From an uncultured Porphyromonas sp. (GTDB lineage Bacteria > Bacteroidota > Bacteroidia > Bacteroidales > Porphyromonadaceae): 59,512 nucleotides of DNA. Position 1 is the first letter of the stretch, and each line of letters begins with the position of its first letter. The stretch is from contig URDQ01000003.1 of assembly GCA_900546675.1 (NCBI GenBank), forward strand, positions 1 to 59,512, in the 5' to 3' direction. The position numbers and the translations under genes were made by a program. Positions 16,893 to 24,645 of this stretch are shown here, piece after piece. A model generated the notes under the pieces. The model did no database searches. It worked only from the letters and a program-made list of their open reading frames with translations, and was not told the origin of the DNA.

Positions 16893-16904
16893 AGTTAAGT
16901 GTCA

Positions 16905-16935
16905 CAAAGGTAAGGAAAAAGAAGACTGTCGCAAA
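16905..16935 (-). promoter_or_regulatory. strong consensus promoter of the queD operon
   Basis: On the minus strand TTTG (16932-16935), exactly 19 bases, then TACCTTTG (16905-16912) is a full match to the Bacteroidota -33/-7 consensus, 13 bases from the queD ATG. It is the best promoter I find in the window and heads a run of eight genes with gaps of at most 36 bases. Confidence 0.75.
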
Positions 16936-17039
16936 GATCCCTCACGCTATTAAGCCCCCGCAAGTCTCACGCAAGAGGCTGACGAGTAGCGTCTTGACAC
17001 AGCTTTCTTTATGCTAGCCCTTGGGGCTGGACAGCAGAC

Positions 17040-17456
17040 TCAATAGGACACCTCTACCCATAGCCAATAAAGCGACCCTAGCAAGACCGCAATCGTTAGG
17101 GTGAGGAAAACTGCTTGCTTCCCGTTGAATGAGCAGTCAGCGCTATGGCAACGTAAGAGCTCTATAGCCCACCCTGTAAAAAGTCCAGGCAGGAAGGTGT
17201 TACCTATAAGTTTATATCCCAGAGGTCCCCCGACCTCGTACAGGGACAGCGAAGACAAAGCTACTAAAGCAACAAGAGATAGCACAATCAATAAGACCCC
17301 GTCACAAATATCCGCGCAGTTCAGGTTAGAGGTGGGCGAGTTCGATCGAGTTTTTCCACTTTTGAAATCGCTCCAAGAGAGTTCGAACACGCGTAAGGTG
17401 TTGAGTCCCCTTGCTAATGTATAATAAGGAAGTAACAGAAGAAAAAACAGTGTCAT
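17040..17456 (-). CDS. hypothetical small inner-membrane protein
   Basis: 138 residues with an N-terminal hydrophobic segment (MTLFFLLLLPYYTLA), a polar loop of about 35 residues, then three hydrophobic stretches (GVLLIVLSLVALVALSSL, YKLIGNTFLPGLFTGWAI, AVFLTLTIAVLLGSLYWLW). I recognise no family. A -7-like TACCTTTG (minus strand, 17506-17513) lies 50 bases upstream. It stands alone between the queD promoter region and the divergent patatin gene. Confidence 0.6.
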   Translation of the reverse strand: MTLFFLLLLPYYTLARGLNTLRVFELSWSDFKSGKTRSNSPTSNLNCADICDGVLLIVLSLVALVALSSLSLYEVGGPLGYKLIGNTFLPGLFTGWAIELLRCHSADCSFNGKQAVFLTLTIAVLLGSLYWLWVEVSY

Positions 17457-17549
17457 AACTTAGGGATAGACTTACTGATAGGTATCGATCTCTTTCGTTG
17501 CTCGGCAAAGGTAAAAAAACAGACGTAAGAGGAGTTGTACCCATTTCCT

Positions 17550-17612
17550 TAATTCGTTAAGTCTCACGAGATACTTTCGTGCTCCCGACAAAGGGCTATT
17601 CGTGAGATGTGC
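17550..17612. repeat. palindrome remnant related to the MITE-like family
   Basis: AAGTCTCACGAGATAC and AAAGGGCTATTCGTGAGATG are inverted at CTCACGA/TCGTGAG and retain the AAAGGGyTAyTCGT edge seen in the 120-bp family. The inner GACGCAC arms are lost. Confidence 0.4.
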
Positions 17613-17718
17613 GGAAACTTGATACTAGCACTTCAGTTTCCCAAAAAGCGGACATTTGTATCCCTCACCGTTCATTACTTATGAACCAATCTTTCCACTC
17701 CACAAAGCCATACGATCT

Positions 17719-20208
17719 ATGATCTCATATGTCTATACGAAACGGCCTTCGATCTTACTCGCCAGTCTTCTCTTATGTATGGTAGCTCTCTGCACTCCCG
17801 CTACGATGCTGGGGCTGCAAAGCGATGATATCTGCGACAGTACGCAGATGCGCTGTGGCTTGGTCCTCAGTGGCGGAGGAGCCAAGGGACTAGCTCACAT
17901 TGCGCTCCTCGAGCTGATCGACTCTCTGCAGATACAGGTGGATTACATCTCTGGCACCTCTATGGGTGCTGTCGTGGCTGGTCTCTACTCGACGGGCTAC
18001 AATGCTGCGGAGATCAAGGAGCTAGTGAGTCAAGAGGACTGGGGACGTATCTTGAGCAATCGTCTGCCTTACGACAAGGTGGATATGTGTGAGAAGGAGG
18101 ACTATGGGACTTATACCCTAGAGTTCCCCTTGCACCGAGGAGTCCCTAAGGCACCCTCTTCTATCATTGAGGGGCAGTACTTGATGGAGATGCTGATGCG
18201 CTACACCTTCCCCGTGCGGCACATCAAAGATTATGCTCAGATGCCACTGCCCCTGCAGCTTGTAGCTTCGGACGTGGGGAGTGGAGGTGCCTATGTGATG
18301 ACCTCGGGGTCGATACCGCTCTCTATACGAGCTAGTCTAGCGATCCCAGCCTTCTTCGCACCAGCCATTGTCGATGGCAGGCTACTCGTAGATGGAGGTC
18401 TAGATCGCAACTTCCCCGTCGAGGAGGTGCGCGCTATGGGAGCGACCTTTGTCATCGGCAGCTATACGGGGGCTAGACTACGCAGTGTAGAGGAGTTGGA
18501 GCATAGCTCTATCGGTGTCATACATCAGTCCTATGCCCTCCTGACTAAAAAGGAGGTAGAGCGCCAAGTAAGTCTAGTCGATGTGATGCTAGACTTCTCT
18601 CAAGCACTCAAAGACTACACCTCATCAGACTTTAGTCAGCGTGATCAGATCATAGCCCTCGCCGAAGTGGAGGCTCACAAACTCTTGCCACAGCTCATCG
18701 CACTCAAGGCTCAGCAAGTCGCACAGGGGATCAACTATCAGGAGCGACAGCTCGCTACGGTCTCCATACCGATCCAGCAGGTCAAGATCACAGATCAGTG
18801 GGGAGCTCCCCTAGATCATGCCGAGACTGAGTTCATCCGCAGTGTGATCGGGGAGGATCTATCGCTCCTCGACTCTGTCGATCTCCTCCAGCAACGTATG
18901 GATATGCTTATGGGCTATAACCGCTATGCACAGGTTTACTATACCTATGAGGCAGACTCGACCGCCACGGGAGGCAATGAGGTGAATACGCTACACTTCT
19001 TTATCAAAAAGAAGCCACAAGCACTCCTCCGCGTCGGAGCTTACTACGATCCCTACGAGTCAGCAAATATCATCCTCAACACCTCATTCAGAGACATACT
19101 CCTGTCTAACTCACGACTCTCAGCCAAGCTCGCCATATCACAGCATCCCAAGCTACGGGCTAGCTACTACAAGTGGTTCGATGATAGCTATTCCTACTGG
19201 GTGAGTCCCTACATCTCCCTCCGTCTAGATCGCAGTGACAATCTCCATCTACGTTACCTCTCGCAGATAGAGGATCATACGGAGGCGACCTTCTATCAGG
19301 GGTCTATAGCCACGGGCCTGAAGATGGGCTATGCCCTATCACCTCAGTCTGAGATAACACTCGGTGTGCAGTATGGCTTGATGTATGTGTGGCAACCGCA
19401 GACGCCCTTTGACTATGAGATGATAGGGTCTGCACAGGACACAGATCTTGAACTCACACCCTTCAACTACTTCAACCAACTCTTGCAGGCCAACAAGCGT
19501 CCTAAGCTAAGTTATCGCCACGGCTCCTGGACGATGAACCTAGCTTACCAGCAAAACAGCTTGAATCGGAAGGCTTTTGCGACACGGGGTAATCACTTCG
19601 CCCTAATAGCTGAACTGACGCTCAAGAACTCCTACTCGCTCTCCTCGCTCCCTGAGGATGCCACCGAGAGTCAGAAGCAGATCTACAACCTGCTCAACCC
19701 CAAGGAGAGCCTATCCCCACAGCAGGGCCCTCTACTACATCTCTCTGTCTATGAGCATATAGTCGCTCCGCTGAGTCAGAGGGCGGCGCTACATGGTCGC
19801 CTCTTCGGCGGGGTCAACCTAGACCTCGGTAAGCCTTGGCGGGATAGCTTTCACTATGACAGTTACCTCTTCTTGAGTCAGAAGTTCAACCTCGGTGGCT
19901 TTGCCAATCTAGGCATAGACAATCAGACCATCTTCTCAGGCCTACGATACAGAGAGTACCCAGTCAACAACCTCGCAGCACTCTATCTAGGTGTCCAGTA
20001 CACCCCGCTCAAGGACCTCTACATCACCCCGCACGTCAGTGTAGGTATGGACATCCAGGCGCCCAATGTGCGGGACAGCGACCTCCTCTACGGAGCGGGT
20101 ATAGATCTAGACTACGACTCCCTGATAGGACCTATCAAGCTCTCCTTCACTCGGTCGAACGTCCTGCGCACCTCTCGCTTCTTCTTTAGTCTCGGCTATG
20201 CCTTCTGA
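17719..20208 (+). CDS. patatin-like phospholipase with C-terminal outer-membrane barrel
   Basis: From the ATG at 17719 the product is 829 residues with signal MISYVYTKRPSILLASLLLC. A patatin domain follows (about 45-330): oxyanion loop SGGGAKG at 51-57, nucleophile S81 in GTSMG and the DGG partner in LLVDGGLDRNFP. The remainder has a POTRA-like part (about 350-440) and many aromatic-ended strands finishing in SRFFFSLGYAF, the usual beta-barrel end. This is the PlpD/BamA-type fused patatin layout. An upstream in-frame ATG at 17656 would add 21 residues before the signal and is less likely. Confidence 0.88.
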   Translation: MISYVYTKRPSILLASLLLCMVALCTPATMLGLQSDDICDSTQMRCGLVLSGGGAKGLAHIALLELIDSLQIQVDYISGTSMGAVVAGLYSTGYNAAEIKELVSQEDWGRILSNRLPYDKVDMCEKEDYGTYTLEFPLHRGVPKAPSSIIEGQYLMEMLMRYTFPVRHIKDYAQMPLPLQLVASDVGSGGAYVMTSGSIPLSIRASLAIPAFFAPAIVDGRLLVDGGLDRNFPVEEVRAMGATFVIGSYTGARLRSVEELEHSSIGVIHQSYALLTKKEVERQVSLVDVMLDFSQALKDYTSSDFSQRDQIIALAEVEAHKLLPQLIALKAQQVAQGINYQERQLATVSIPIQQVKITDQWGAPLDHAETEFIRSVIGEDLSLLDSVDLLQQRMDMLMGYNRYAQVYYTYEADSTATGGNEVNTLHFFIKKKPQALLRVGAYYDPYESANIILNTSFRDILLSNSRLSAKLAISQHPKLRASYYKWFDDSYSYWVSPYISLRLDRSDNLHLRYLSQIEDHTEATFYQGSIATGLKMGYALSPQSEITLGVQYGLMYVWQPQTPFDYEMIGSAQDTDLELTPFNYFNQLLQANKRPKLSYRHGSWTMNLAYQQNSLNRKAFATRGNHFALIAELTLKNSYSLSSLPEDATESQKQIYNLLNPKESLSPQQGPLLHLSVYEHIVAPLSQRAALHGRLFGGVNLDLGKPWRDSFHYDSYLFLSQKFNLGGFANLGIDNQTIFSGLRYREYPVNNLAALYLGVQYTPLKDLYITPHVSVGMDIQAPNVRDSDLLYGAGIDLDYDSLIGPIKLSFTRSNVLRTSRFFFSLGYAF

Positions 20209-20252
20209 CAAGTCTGACAAGCGGGTTACTCGTCTTGCTGTGCTACTATTTC

Positions 20253-20417
20253 TCTACGTGGAAATTCGCAAATCCCCACGTGGGTACAAAAGATTTCCCA
20301 CGTAGGGACGAAATGAAACTTCGGAGGAATCAAATGAAACTTCGGAGGAAATGTTTCGCCTCCACGTGGAGAATGAAAAATAGCCACGTGGAGAATTGAC
20401 ATTTCCCACGTGGCTAT
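20253..20417 (+). repeat. CACGTGG/TTCGGAGGAA mosaic element, copy B
   Basis: Three CACGTGG-like boxes, two TTCGGAGGAA boxes (20320-20329 and 20341-20350, 21 bp apart), then three more CACGTGG boxes. The last two form a 12-bp perfect stem, ATAGCCACGTGG (20380-20391) with CCACGTGGCTAT (20406-20417). It lies between the convergent ends of the patatin gene and pabA. The rest of this 383-base gap holds degenerate heptads (about 20478-20500) and the hairpin at 20512-20569. Confidence 0.85.
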
Positions 20418-20511
20418 CGTATTATACTTTCGTGTGACCAAAAGACACAAACGCTAGACCGCCCTCAAATTGTGCCCAACGACCAATCGCTAATCGCCAG
20501 CGTTCACAGAC

Positions 20512-20569
20512 AAATAACTTTTGGAAAAGCGACTTTTCGCACGAAAGTAGCTTTTCGAAAAGTTATTTT
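20512..20569. terminator. long hairpin between convergent genes
   Basis: AAATAACTTTTGGAAAAGC (from 20512) pairs with GCTTTTCGAAAAGTTATTT (to 20569) with a few mismatches; the inner ACTTTTCG/CGAAAGT also pairs. The A/T-flanked stem sits 22 bases beyond the pabA stop on its strand and 300 bases beyond the patatin gene, so it may end transcription from both sides. Confidence 0.6.
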
Positions 20570-20591
20570 GGTGGAAGGCGGGGGCGATGCG

Positions 20592-21167
20592 CTAGAGCTG
20601 GGCGATGAAGTTGTGCAGGTAGCGGCGCCCGTGGTCGGAGATGTAGCTCTCGGGGTGAAACTGCACACCCCACAGTGGCAGGTTGCGATGTCGTAGTGCC
20701 ATAATGGTGCCGTCGGACTGCGCGTGTGCCGTGACTTGTAACGTGTCGGGGAGGCTGTCGGGCTGCACGACCCACGAGTGGTAGCGCCCGATGCGGCTCC
20801 CTGTGGGGATGTCTCGTAGCAGTTCGTCGTGATGATCGATGATGAGTTGGTCGGTATGCCCGTGGAGGGGCGCTCGGAGCTGCGCTAGCTCGGCACCGCA
20901 GTAGCTGGCGAGTGCTTGATGTCCTAGGCAGACGCCCAGCATCGGCAGCTCCGTATGGTAGCTGTCTATGAGCTGCATCAGGTGTGTCTGCTCTCTGGGT
21001 ATCCCAGGTCCAGGAGAGAGCAGGATGCCGTGACAGTGCGCGACCATAGCGGGCGTGATCTGCTCCGTGTAGTGTATCTCCAAGGTGCACTCGTCGAGCT
21101 GCCGCAGGAGCTCTACGAGGTTGTAGACAAAGGAGTCGTGGTTGTCGGCTATCAGTAGATGTTTCAT
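20592..21167 (-). CDS. pabA: aminodeoxychorismate/anthranilate synthase glutaminase subunit
   Basis: A class I glutamine amidotransferase that releases ammonia for aminodeoxychorismate synthesis. From the ATG at 21167 the 191-residue product reads MKHLLIADNHDSFVYNLVEL, with the nucleophile in GVCLGHQALA, ILLSPGPGIP, and the His/Glu pair in GVQFHPES. The longer frame to 21296 is repeat-derived. pabB and pabC lie divergently at 21353, and no trp genes are near, so a folate role (PabA) is preferred over TrpG; the sequence alone cannot decide. Confidence 0.9.
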   Translation of the reverse strand: MKHLLIADNHDSFVYNLVELLRQLDECTLEIHYTEQITPAMVAHCHGILLSPGPGIPREQTHLMQLIDSYHTELPMLGVCLGHQALASYCGAELAQLRAPLHGHTDQLIIDHHDELLRDIPTGSRIGRYHSWVVQPDSLPDTLQVTAHAQSDGTIMALRHRNLPLWGVQFHPESYISDHGRRYLHNFIAQL

Positions 21168-21217
21168 ACAAGTCACGAAGATAGTATATTTGCAGATACT
21201 AACGACGCAAGTGGTCA

Positions 21218-21314
21218 CACTTGACGAGTAATGATTTGTAAGGAAACACGGTCGTGCATCCACATCGCCCTGTGGGGAAACATGATCGTGCGTCACTACA
21301 AAGGGTTACTCGTC
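21218..21314. repeat. degenerate MITE-like palindrome between pabA and pabB
   Basis: GACGAGTAATGATTTGTAAGG on the left and CACTACAAAGGGTTACTCGTC on the right keep the family's outer ends. Inner arms ACACGGTCGTGC and ATGATCGTGCGTCAC are mutated. It occupies most of the 185-base divergent intergenic space and so probably sits on or next to the promoters of both genes. Confidence 0.6.
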
Positions 21315-21352
21315 TCGTGGAGCGGATACATAATGCAGAACGAGTGAATGAT

Positions 21353-22321
21353 ATGAAGCAATCGATGATTGATAGGCTCAACGAATTGGGAGGGCAGGGC
21401 AAGCCCTTTGTCTTCTGCCTAGACTATGAGATGAGCGAACTGATCCTCCTCGAGGAGTCTCTGGCGCAGCAAGAGTTGCTCTTCGATATTGGTGGCGTGA
21501 CCAATAGCTTGGCACGCTCTGTGAGCGATACACCTGCTGTGCTACAGGCCACGCCAATCAGCGAGGAGGCTTATGCGGAGCGTTTCGCTGTGATCCGTCA
21601 TGCACTGGAGCGGGGCGACAGCTTTTTGGCCAATCTGACGGTGGCGACCCCCATAGAACTGAATATTTCGCTGGAGGAGGTCTTCCTTCGTTCGCAAGCT
21701 CGTTATAAGTGCTACTTGCCGGGACGATTCGTTTGCTTTTCGCCTGAGACCTTTGTGCGCATCGTGGGGCGTGAGATTAGTTGCTTCCCAATGAAGGGGA
21801 CGATAGATGCGACCCTGCCCGATGCTGCTGAGACCATCCTCAGCGACTACAAGGAGACGGCCGAGCACTACACGATCACCGATCTGATACGCAACGACTT
21901 GAGCCGTGTGAGTCACGATGTCGAGGTGAGACGCTTTAGGTATATTGATGAGTTGGTTACTAGTCGTGGACACTTGCTACAAGTGAGCTCGGAGATTGTT
22001 GGGCAGCTTGCTCCTGACTGGCGCACTCATCTGGGAAGTATCCTAAGCGAACTACTCCCAGCGGGTTCTATTAGTGGGGCGCCTAAGGAGGCGACCGTAC
22101 GGACGATTGCTGAGGCGGAGGGGGAGCCGAGAGGCTTTTACACGGGCATTTGTGGATACTTCGACGGGGAGACGCTAGATAGTGGCGTGATGATACGCTT
22201 CATAGAGCAGCAGACTGATGGTGCGCTGCGCTACCGTAGCGGTGGCGGGATTACGATCAATAGTCACTGTGCGGAGGAGTATCGGGAGGTGTGTCAGAAG
22301 GTTTATCTACCATTCGTATGA
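21353..22321 (+). CDS. pabB: aminodeoxychorismate synthase component I
   Basis: Chorismate-using subunit that makes 4-amino-4-deoxychorismate with PabA. From the ATG at 21353 (MKQSMIDRLNELGGQGKPFV) it has 322 residues, shorter than full TrpE because the N-terminal half is reduced, as usual in Bacteroidota PabB. The core motifs are FPMKGTID, DLIRNDLSRVS, LLPAGSISGAPK and GFYTGICGYFDG. The earlier in-frame ATG at 21254 lies within the repeat remnant. Its stop overlaps the pabC start by ATGA. Confidence 0.9.
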   Translation: MKQSMIDRLNELGGQGKPFVFCLDYEMSELILLEESLAQQELLFDIGGVTNSLARSVSDTPAVLQATPISEEAYAERFAVIRHALERGDSFLANLTVATPIELNISLEEVFLRSQARYKCYLPGRFVCFSPETFVRIVGREISCFPMKGTIDATLPDAAETILSDYKETAEHYTITDLIRNDLSRVSHDVEVRRFRYIDELVTSRGHLLQVSSEIVGQLAPDWRTHLGSILSELLPAGSISGAPKEATVRTIAEAEGEPRGFYTGICGYFDGETLDSGVMIRFIEQQTDGALRYRSGGGITINSHCAEEYREVCQKVYLPFV

Positions 22322-22932
22322 GTCGAGTACCATTATTACTAGAGAGCATCCGCTACGTAGATAGCGAGCCTGAGCTGTTGCCTCTGCATCAAGAGCGCAT
22401 CGACCGGTCGCTTGCTGCGTATGGCATCACGCCTCACTGGCGACTGGCGGACTATCTGGCGCAGCACCCATGTCCTGCATCGCTCGTTGGGGTGGTCAAG
22501 TGCCGTCTCCTATACGATGCGGAGCCTCTGGAGGTGGGCTACGCTTCTTATCATCGTCGTACGATCGAGTCGCTGAGAGCTGTCGCTGCGCCTGCGCTAG
22601 ACTACCACTTCAAGTGGGCTGACCGGGGAGCCTTGCAGGCACTACTAGAGTTGCGTGGCGAGGCGGATGATATCGTGATTGTCAACGGGGAGGGCTTACT
22701 CACGGACAGCTCCTATACGAATATCGCTTTGCGTCAAGGAAACCACTGGTACACGCCTCGTGTGCCACTACTCGAGGGGGTGCAGCGCACGCATCTGATC
22801 GCAGAGGGGGTACTAATACCTCGCGATATACCACTAGCTACACTACCCGCCTACGATCGAATCGCCCTCATCAATGCGATGATGCCGTGGTCGGAGCGCC
22901 TCGAGCTACCTGTGGCGGAGATTAGAGACTAG
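22318..22932 (+). CDS. pabC: aminodeoxychorismate lyase-like class IV aminotransferase
   Basis: PabC releases 4-aminobenzoate and pyruvate from aminodeoxychorismate with PLP. The 204-residue protein, starting at 22318 through a 4-base overlap with pabB, carries LLESIRYVDSEPELLPLHQERIDRS, the likely PLP lysine in DYHFKWADR and the class IV segment NGEGLLTDSSYTNIALR, TPRVPLLEGVQR. With PabA and PabB it completes the pABA branch of folate synthesis, while FolC and ThyA lie elsewhere in the window. Confidence 0.85.
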   Translation: MSRVPLLLESIRYVDSEPELLPLHQERIDRSLAAYGITPHWRLADYLAQHPCPASLVGVVKCRLLYDAEPLEVGYASYHRRTIESLRAVAAPALDYHFKWADRGALQALLELRGEADDIVIVNGEGLLTDSSYTNIALRQGNHWYTPRVPLLEGVQRTHLIAEGVLIPRDIPLATLPAYDRIALINAMMPWSERLELPVAEIRD

Positions 22933-23000
22933 GAGATCGGAGCCATCTGAGTGATCTGAGTGATCCGATGTCTCCGATAGCTTCGATGTCTCCGATCCTC
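22933..23000. repeat. short direct and inverted microrepeats after pabC
   Basis: TCTGAGTGA occurs twice in tandem and GATGTCTCCGAT twice. GATCGGAG (22935-22942) and CTCCGATC (22990-22997) can form an 8-bp stem. It could contribute to termination of the pab operon; otherwise nothing is seen. Confidence 0.4.
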
Positions 23001-23024
23001 TCTGACTCTCTCTCGACAAAAAAC

Positions 23025-23065
23025 AAGCTCACACCTAGAGTAGCGTGTACTCTAAGTGTGAGCTT
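23025..23065 (-). terminator. intrinsic terminator of rpmH (also facing pabC)
   Basis: AAGCTCACACCTAGAGTA (23025-23042) pairs with TACTCTAAGTGTGAGCTT (23048-23065) over 18 bp with one G-T wobble and a 5-base loop. On the minus strand the stem is followed by GTTTTTTGTC, a proper U tract, so it is a good intrinsic terminator for rpmH. Confidence 0.8.
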
Positions 23066-23069
23066 ATAC

Positions 23070-23101
23070 AAACTCTAGATAGCCATGGCTATCTAGAGTT
23101 T
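23070..23101. repeat. perfect 32-bp palindrome next to the rpmH terminator
   Basis: AAACTCTAGATAGCC followed by its complement across a central CCATGG gives a perfect palindrome over 32 bases, with no spacer. It lies 37 bases downstream of the rpmH stop, between rpmH and its terminator. It could be a second terminator stem, a processing site or a dyad bound by protein. Confidence 0.75.
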
Positions 23102-23138
23102 GCAACCTTATGGGTTAAAGAAGTGGTGCGACGGGGTA

Positions 23139-23285
23139 CTAGTACTCGTCAGATACGGATAGCTTAGCGCGACCCTTGGCGCGACGCATAGCTAGTACCT
23201 TGCGACCTGATGCAGTCGCCATACGAGCTCTAAATCCGTGCTTGTTCTTTCTCTTGCGGTTCGATGGTTGGAATGTACGCTTCAT
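23139..23285 (-). CDS. rpmH: 50S ribosomal protein L34
   Basis: A 48-residue very basic protein read from the ATG at 23285: MKRTFQPSNRKRKNKHGFRA, then RMATASGRKVLAMRRAKGRAKLS and a short acidic tail SDEY. This is the universal L34 pattern and length. A -7 box TACCTTTG (minus strand, 23358-23365) lies 73 bases upstream and a strong terminator downstream, so it forms its own unit. dnaA, rnpA and the replication origin, often beside rpmH in other phyla, are not here. Confidence 0.95.
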   Translation of the reverse strand: MKRTFQPSNRKRKNKHGFRARMATASGRKVLAMRRAKGRAKLSVSDEY

Positions 23286-23357
23286 ATCGGTATGTCTCTG
23301 ATGCTTATGATTACTATGGTGAAGAACCTACTCTCTATGAGTGAAGGCTTCGGTTGG

Positions 23358-23365
23358 CAAAGGTA
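23358..23365 (-). promoter_or_regulatory. -7 box of rpmH
   Basis: TACCTTTG on the minus strand, 73 bases before the ATG, matches TAnnTTTG. The expected -33 TTTG is not clear. Confidence 0.45.
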
Positions 23366-23533
23366 CAAAAAATATCTTTACCAGTCACCAACCTTACGAG
23401 AAATCACAAAGCTGAGGGACAATATGTCTACATATACTCGAAAGCAACTGAAAAAGCATAGAGCTAGAGCTCGCTGACTGCGGTTGGATCAATCTTTGCT
23501 GTGATAGAATACACAGATTAGATTGCAAGGCTC

Positions 23534-24475
23534 TTATGGCATACTATTATATAGTATGTTCACTTTGTACGTATAGTAGCCTTCTAGATTTGGATCCTTC
23601 TTTACTTCACGGTCTTTTTCGGTGAGCTTATGAGAGGTGACGGCTGCTGCTAGAGAGACACCTTCTATTGTTGTACTATTGATTCCAAGCCACGCCTGCT
23701 CTCCAGTTGTTTGAAGCGTAAGGAATTTGCTCTGATCTTTAAAGCCATACCCTTCTTTAAGGAGGTAGATTATACTCGTCTTGTCATTTTCGAGCTTCTC
23801 TTGGTTAGCGGGATCAAAGGGATCCTCCTTTGTGGGCTGCAAGCCTAGAGGCAAATCAATGTAATTGGGACTACTTTTGAGAGAATGCATATAGCGAACC
23901 TCTGGGAAGGAGAATTTCGCCTCATTCCCTACCATAGGGGATAGAAATGGTATGACTACATTAGAGTTGTTTTTGTAGTCATACATCTCTTGATAGAACT
24001 CCCACCCGTGTGCGGTCATAATGGTCTTAAAGAGGTCGACATTGTCTTTCTTGATATCCTCTTTTGTCTTGGGGATGTAGATGAAGTGAGCAAAGTCTTC
24101 GGTCTTAGAGCCAATGCCTACACTTGTGTCAGCGGACTGTTCATCAAAAACGGTGACCTTAGCCTTTTTGGTTGTGCCAGCAACGGTGACCTTGATGGCA
24201 GTCTCTCCAGCTTTGACACCGGTTACGAGACCCTTGTCGGTGACAGTTGCAATCTCTGCATTGGCAGACTCGAACTTAACCTCCGTACCAGCAGGCTCTA
24301 CCTTTACAGCTATTTGATGGCTTTTGCCAACAAGAAGCTTGATGTCTTGAGAGGATGCTTCGATAAGAAACCTAACCTCGGGGTCTGATCCTGGCTTGTC
24401 CTCTTTCTTGCAAGACGTGATGCCTAGCATAAGGGTGGCCAGCAGTGTGAGTGTGAACAAGAACTTTCTTTTCAT
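23534..24475 (-). CDS. lipoprotein with bacterial Ig-like (Big2) domain
   Basis: From the ATG at 24475 the 313-residue product has signal MKRKFLFTLTLLATLMLGIT with lipidated cysteine at SCKKE. A Big2-type Ig domain follows at about residues 40-115 (LLVGKSHQIAVKVEPAGTEV, GLVTGVKAGETAIKVTVAGT), then an unrecognised C-terminal domain of about 190 residues. Big2 domains are common in surface adhesins and polysaccharide-binding lipoproteins; a surface role is inference. The start is supported by a promoter at 24543-24573; the longer frame to 24556 would lie on the promoter. Confidence 0.8.
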   Translation of the reverse strand: MKRKFLFTLTLLATLMLGITSCKKEDKPGSDPEVRFLIEASSQDIKLLVGKSHQIAVKVEPAGTEVKFESANAEIATVTDKGLVTGVKAGETAIKVTVAGTTKKAKVTVFDEQSADTSVGIGSKTEDFAHFIYIPKTKEDIKKDNVDLFKTIMTAHGWEFYQEMYDYKNNSNVVIPFLSPMVGNEAKFSFPEVRYMHSLKSSPNYIDLPLGLQPTKEDPFDPANQEKLENDKTSIIYLLKEGYGFKDQSKFLTLQTTGEQAWLGINSTTIEGVSLAAAVTSHKLTEKDREVKKDPNLEGYYTYKVNILYNSMP

Positions 24476-24542
24476 TGTTGTATTTGTGTTGATAATTAGC
24501 GAATGTCGATATTCAAGCCTTCCTTTGAAGACAAATCTGCCA

Positions 24543-24573
24543 CAAAGGTAGTTCATTATTCAGAACTGACAAG
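24543..24573 (-). promoter_or_regulatory. promoter of the Big2 lipoprotein gene
   Basis: On the minus strand CTTG (24570-24573), 19 bases, TACCTTTG (24543-24550): one mismatch to the full Bacteroidota consensus, 68 bases before the chosen start. Confidence 0.6.
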
Positions 24574-24645
24574 CAGTGAAGTCTAGTAATCTGTTTTCCC
24601 GAAGAACTTGGGGTGTGAGAACAAGATCGCTTGCAGTGGGGGACA

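Noticed and set aside
20226..20450. 74-codon minus-strand frame over mosaic element B
   Set aside because: The frame comes from reading through CACGTGG and TTCGGAGGAA boxes; no start context or composition of a gene, and copy C does not keep it open.
22935..23101. Replication origin near rpmH
   Set aside because: No DnaA-box cluster, dnaA, rnpA or AT-rich unwinding region is seen; the stems are explained as terminators.
23238..23477. 79-codon plus-strand frame opposite rpmH
   Set aside because: Overlaps rpmH and its promoter on the other strand; rpmH is certain.
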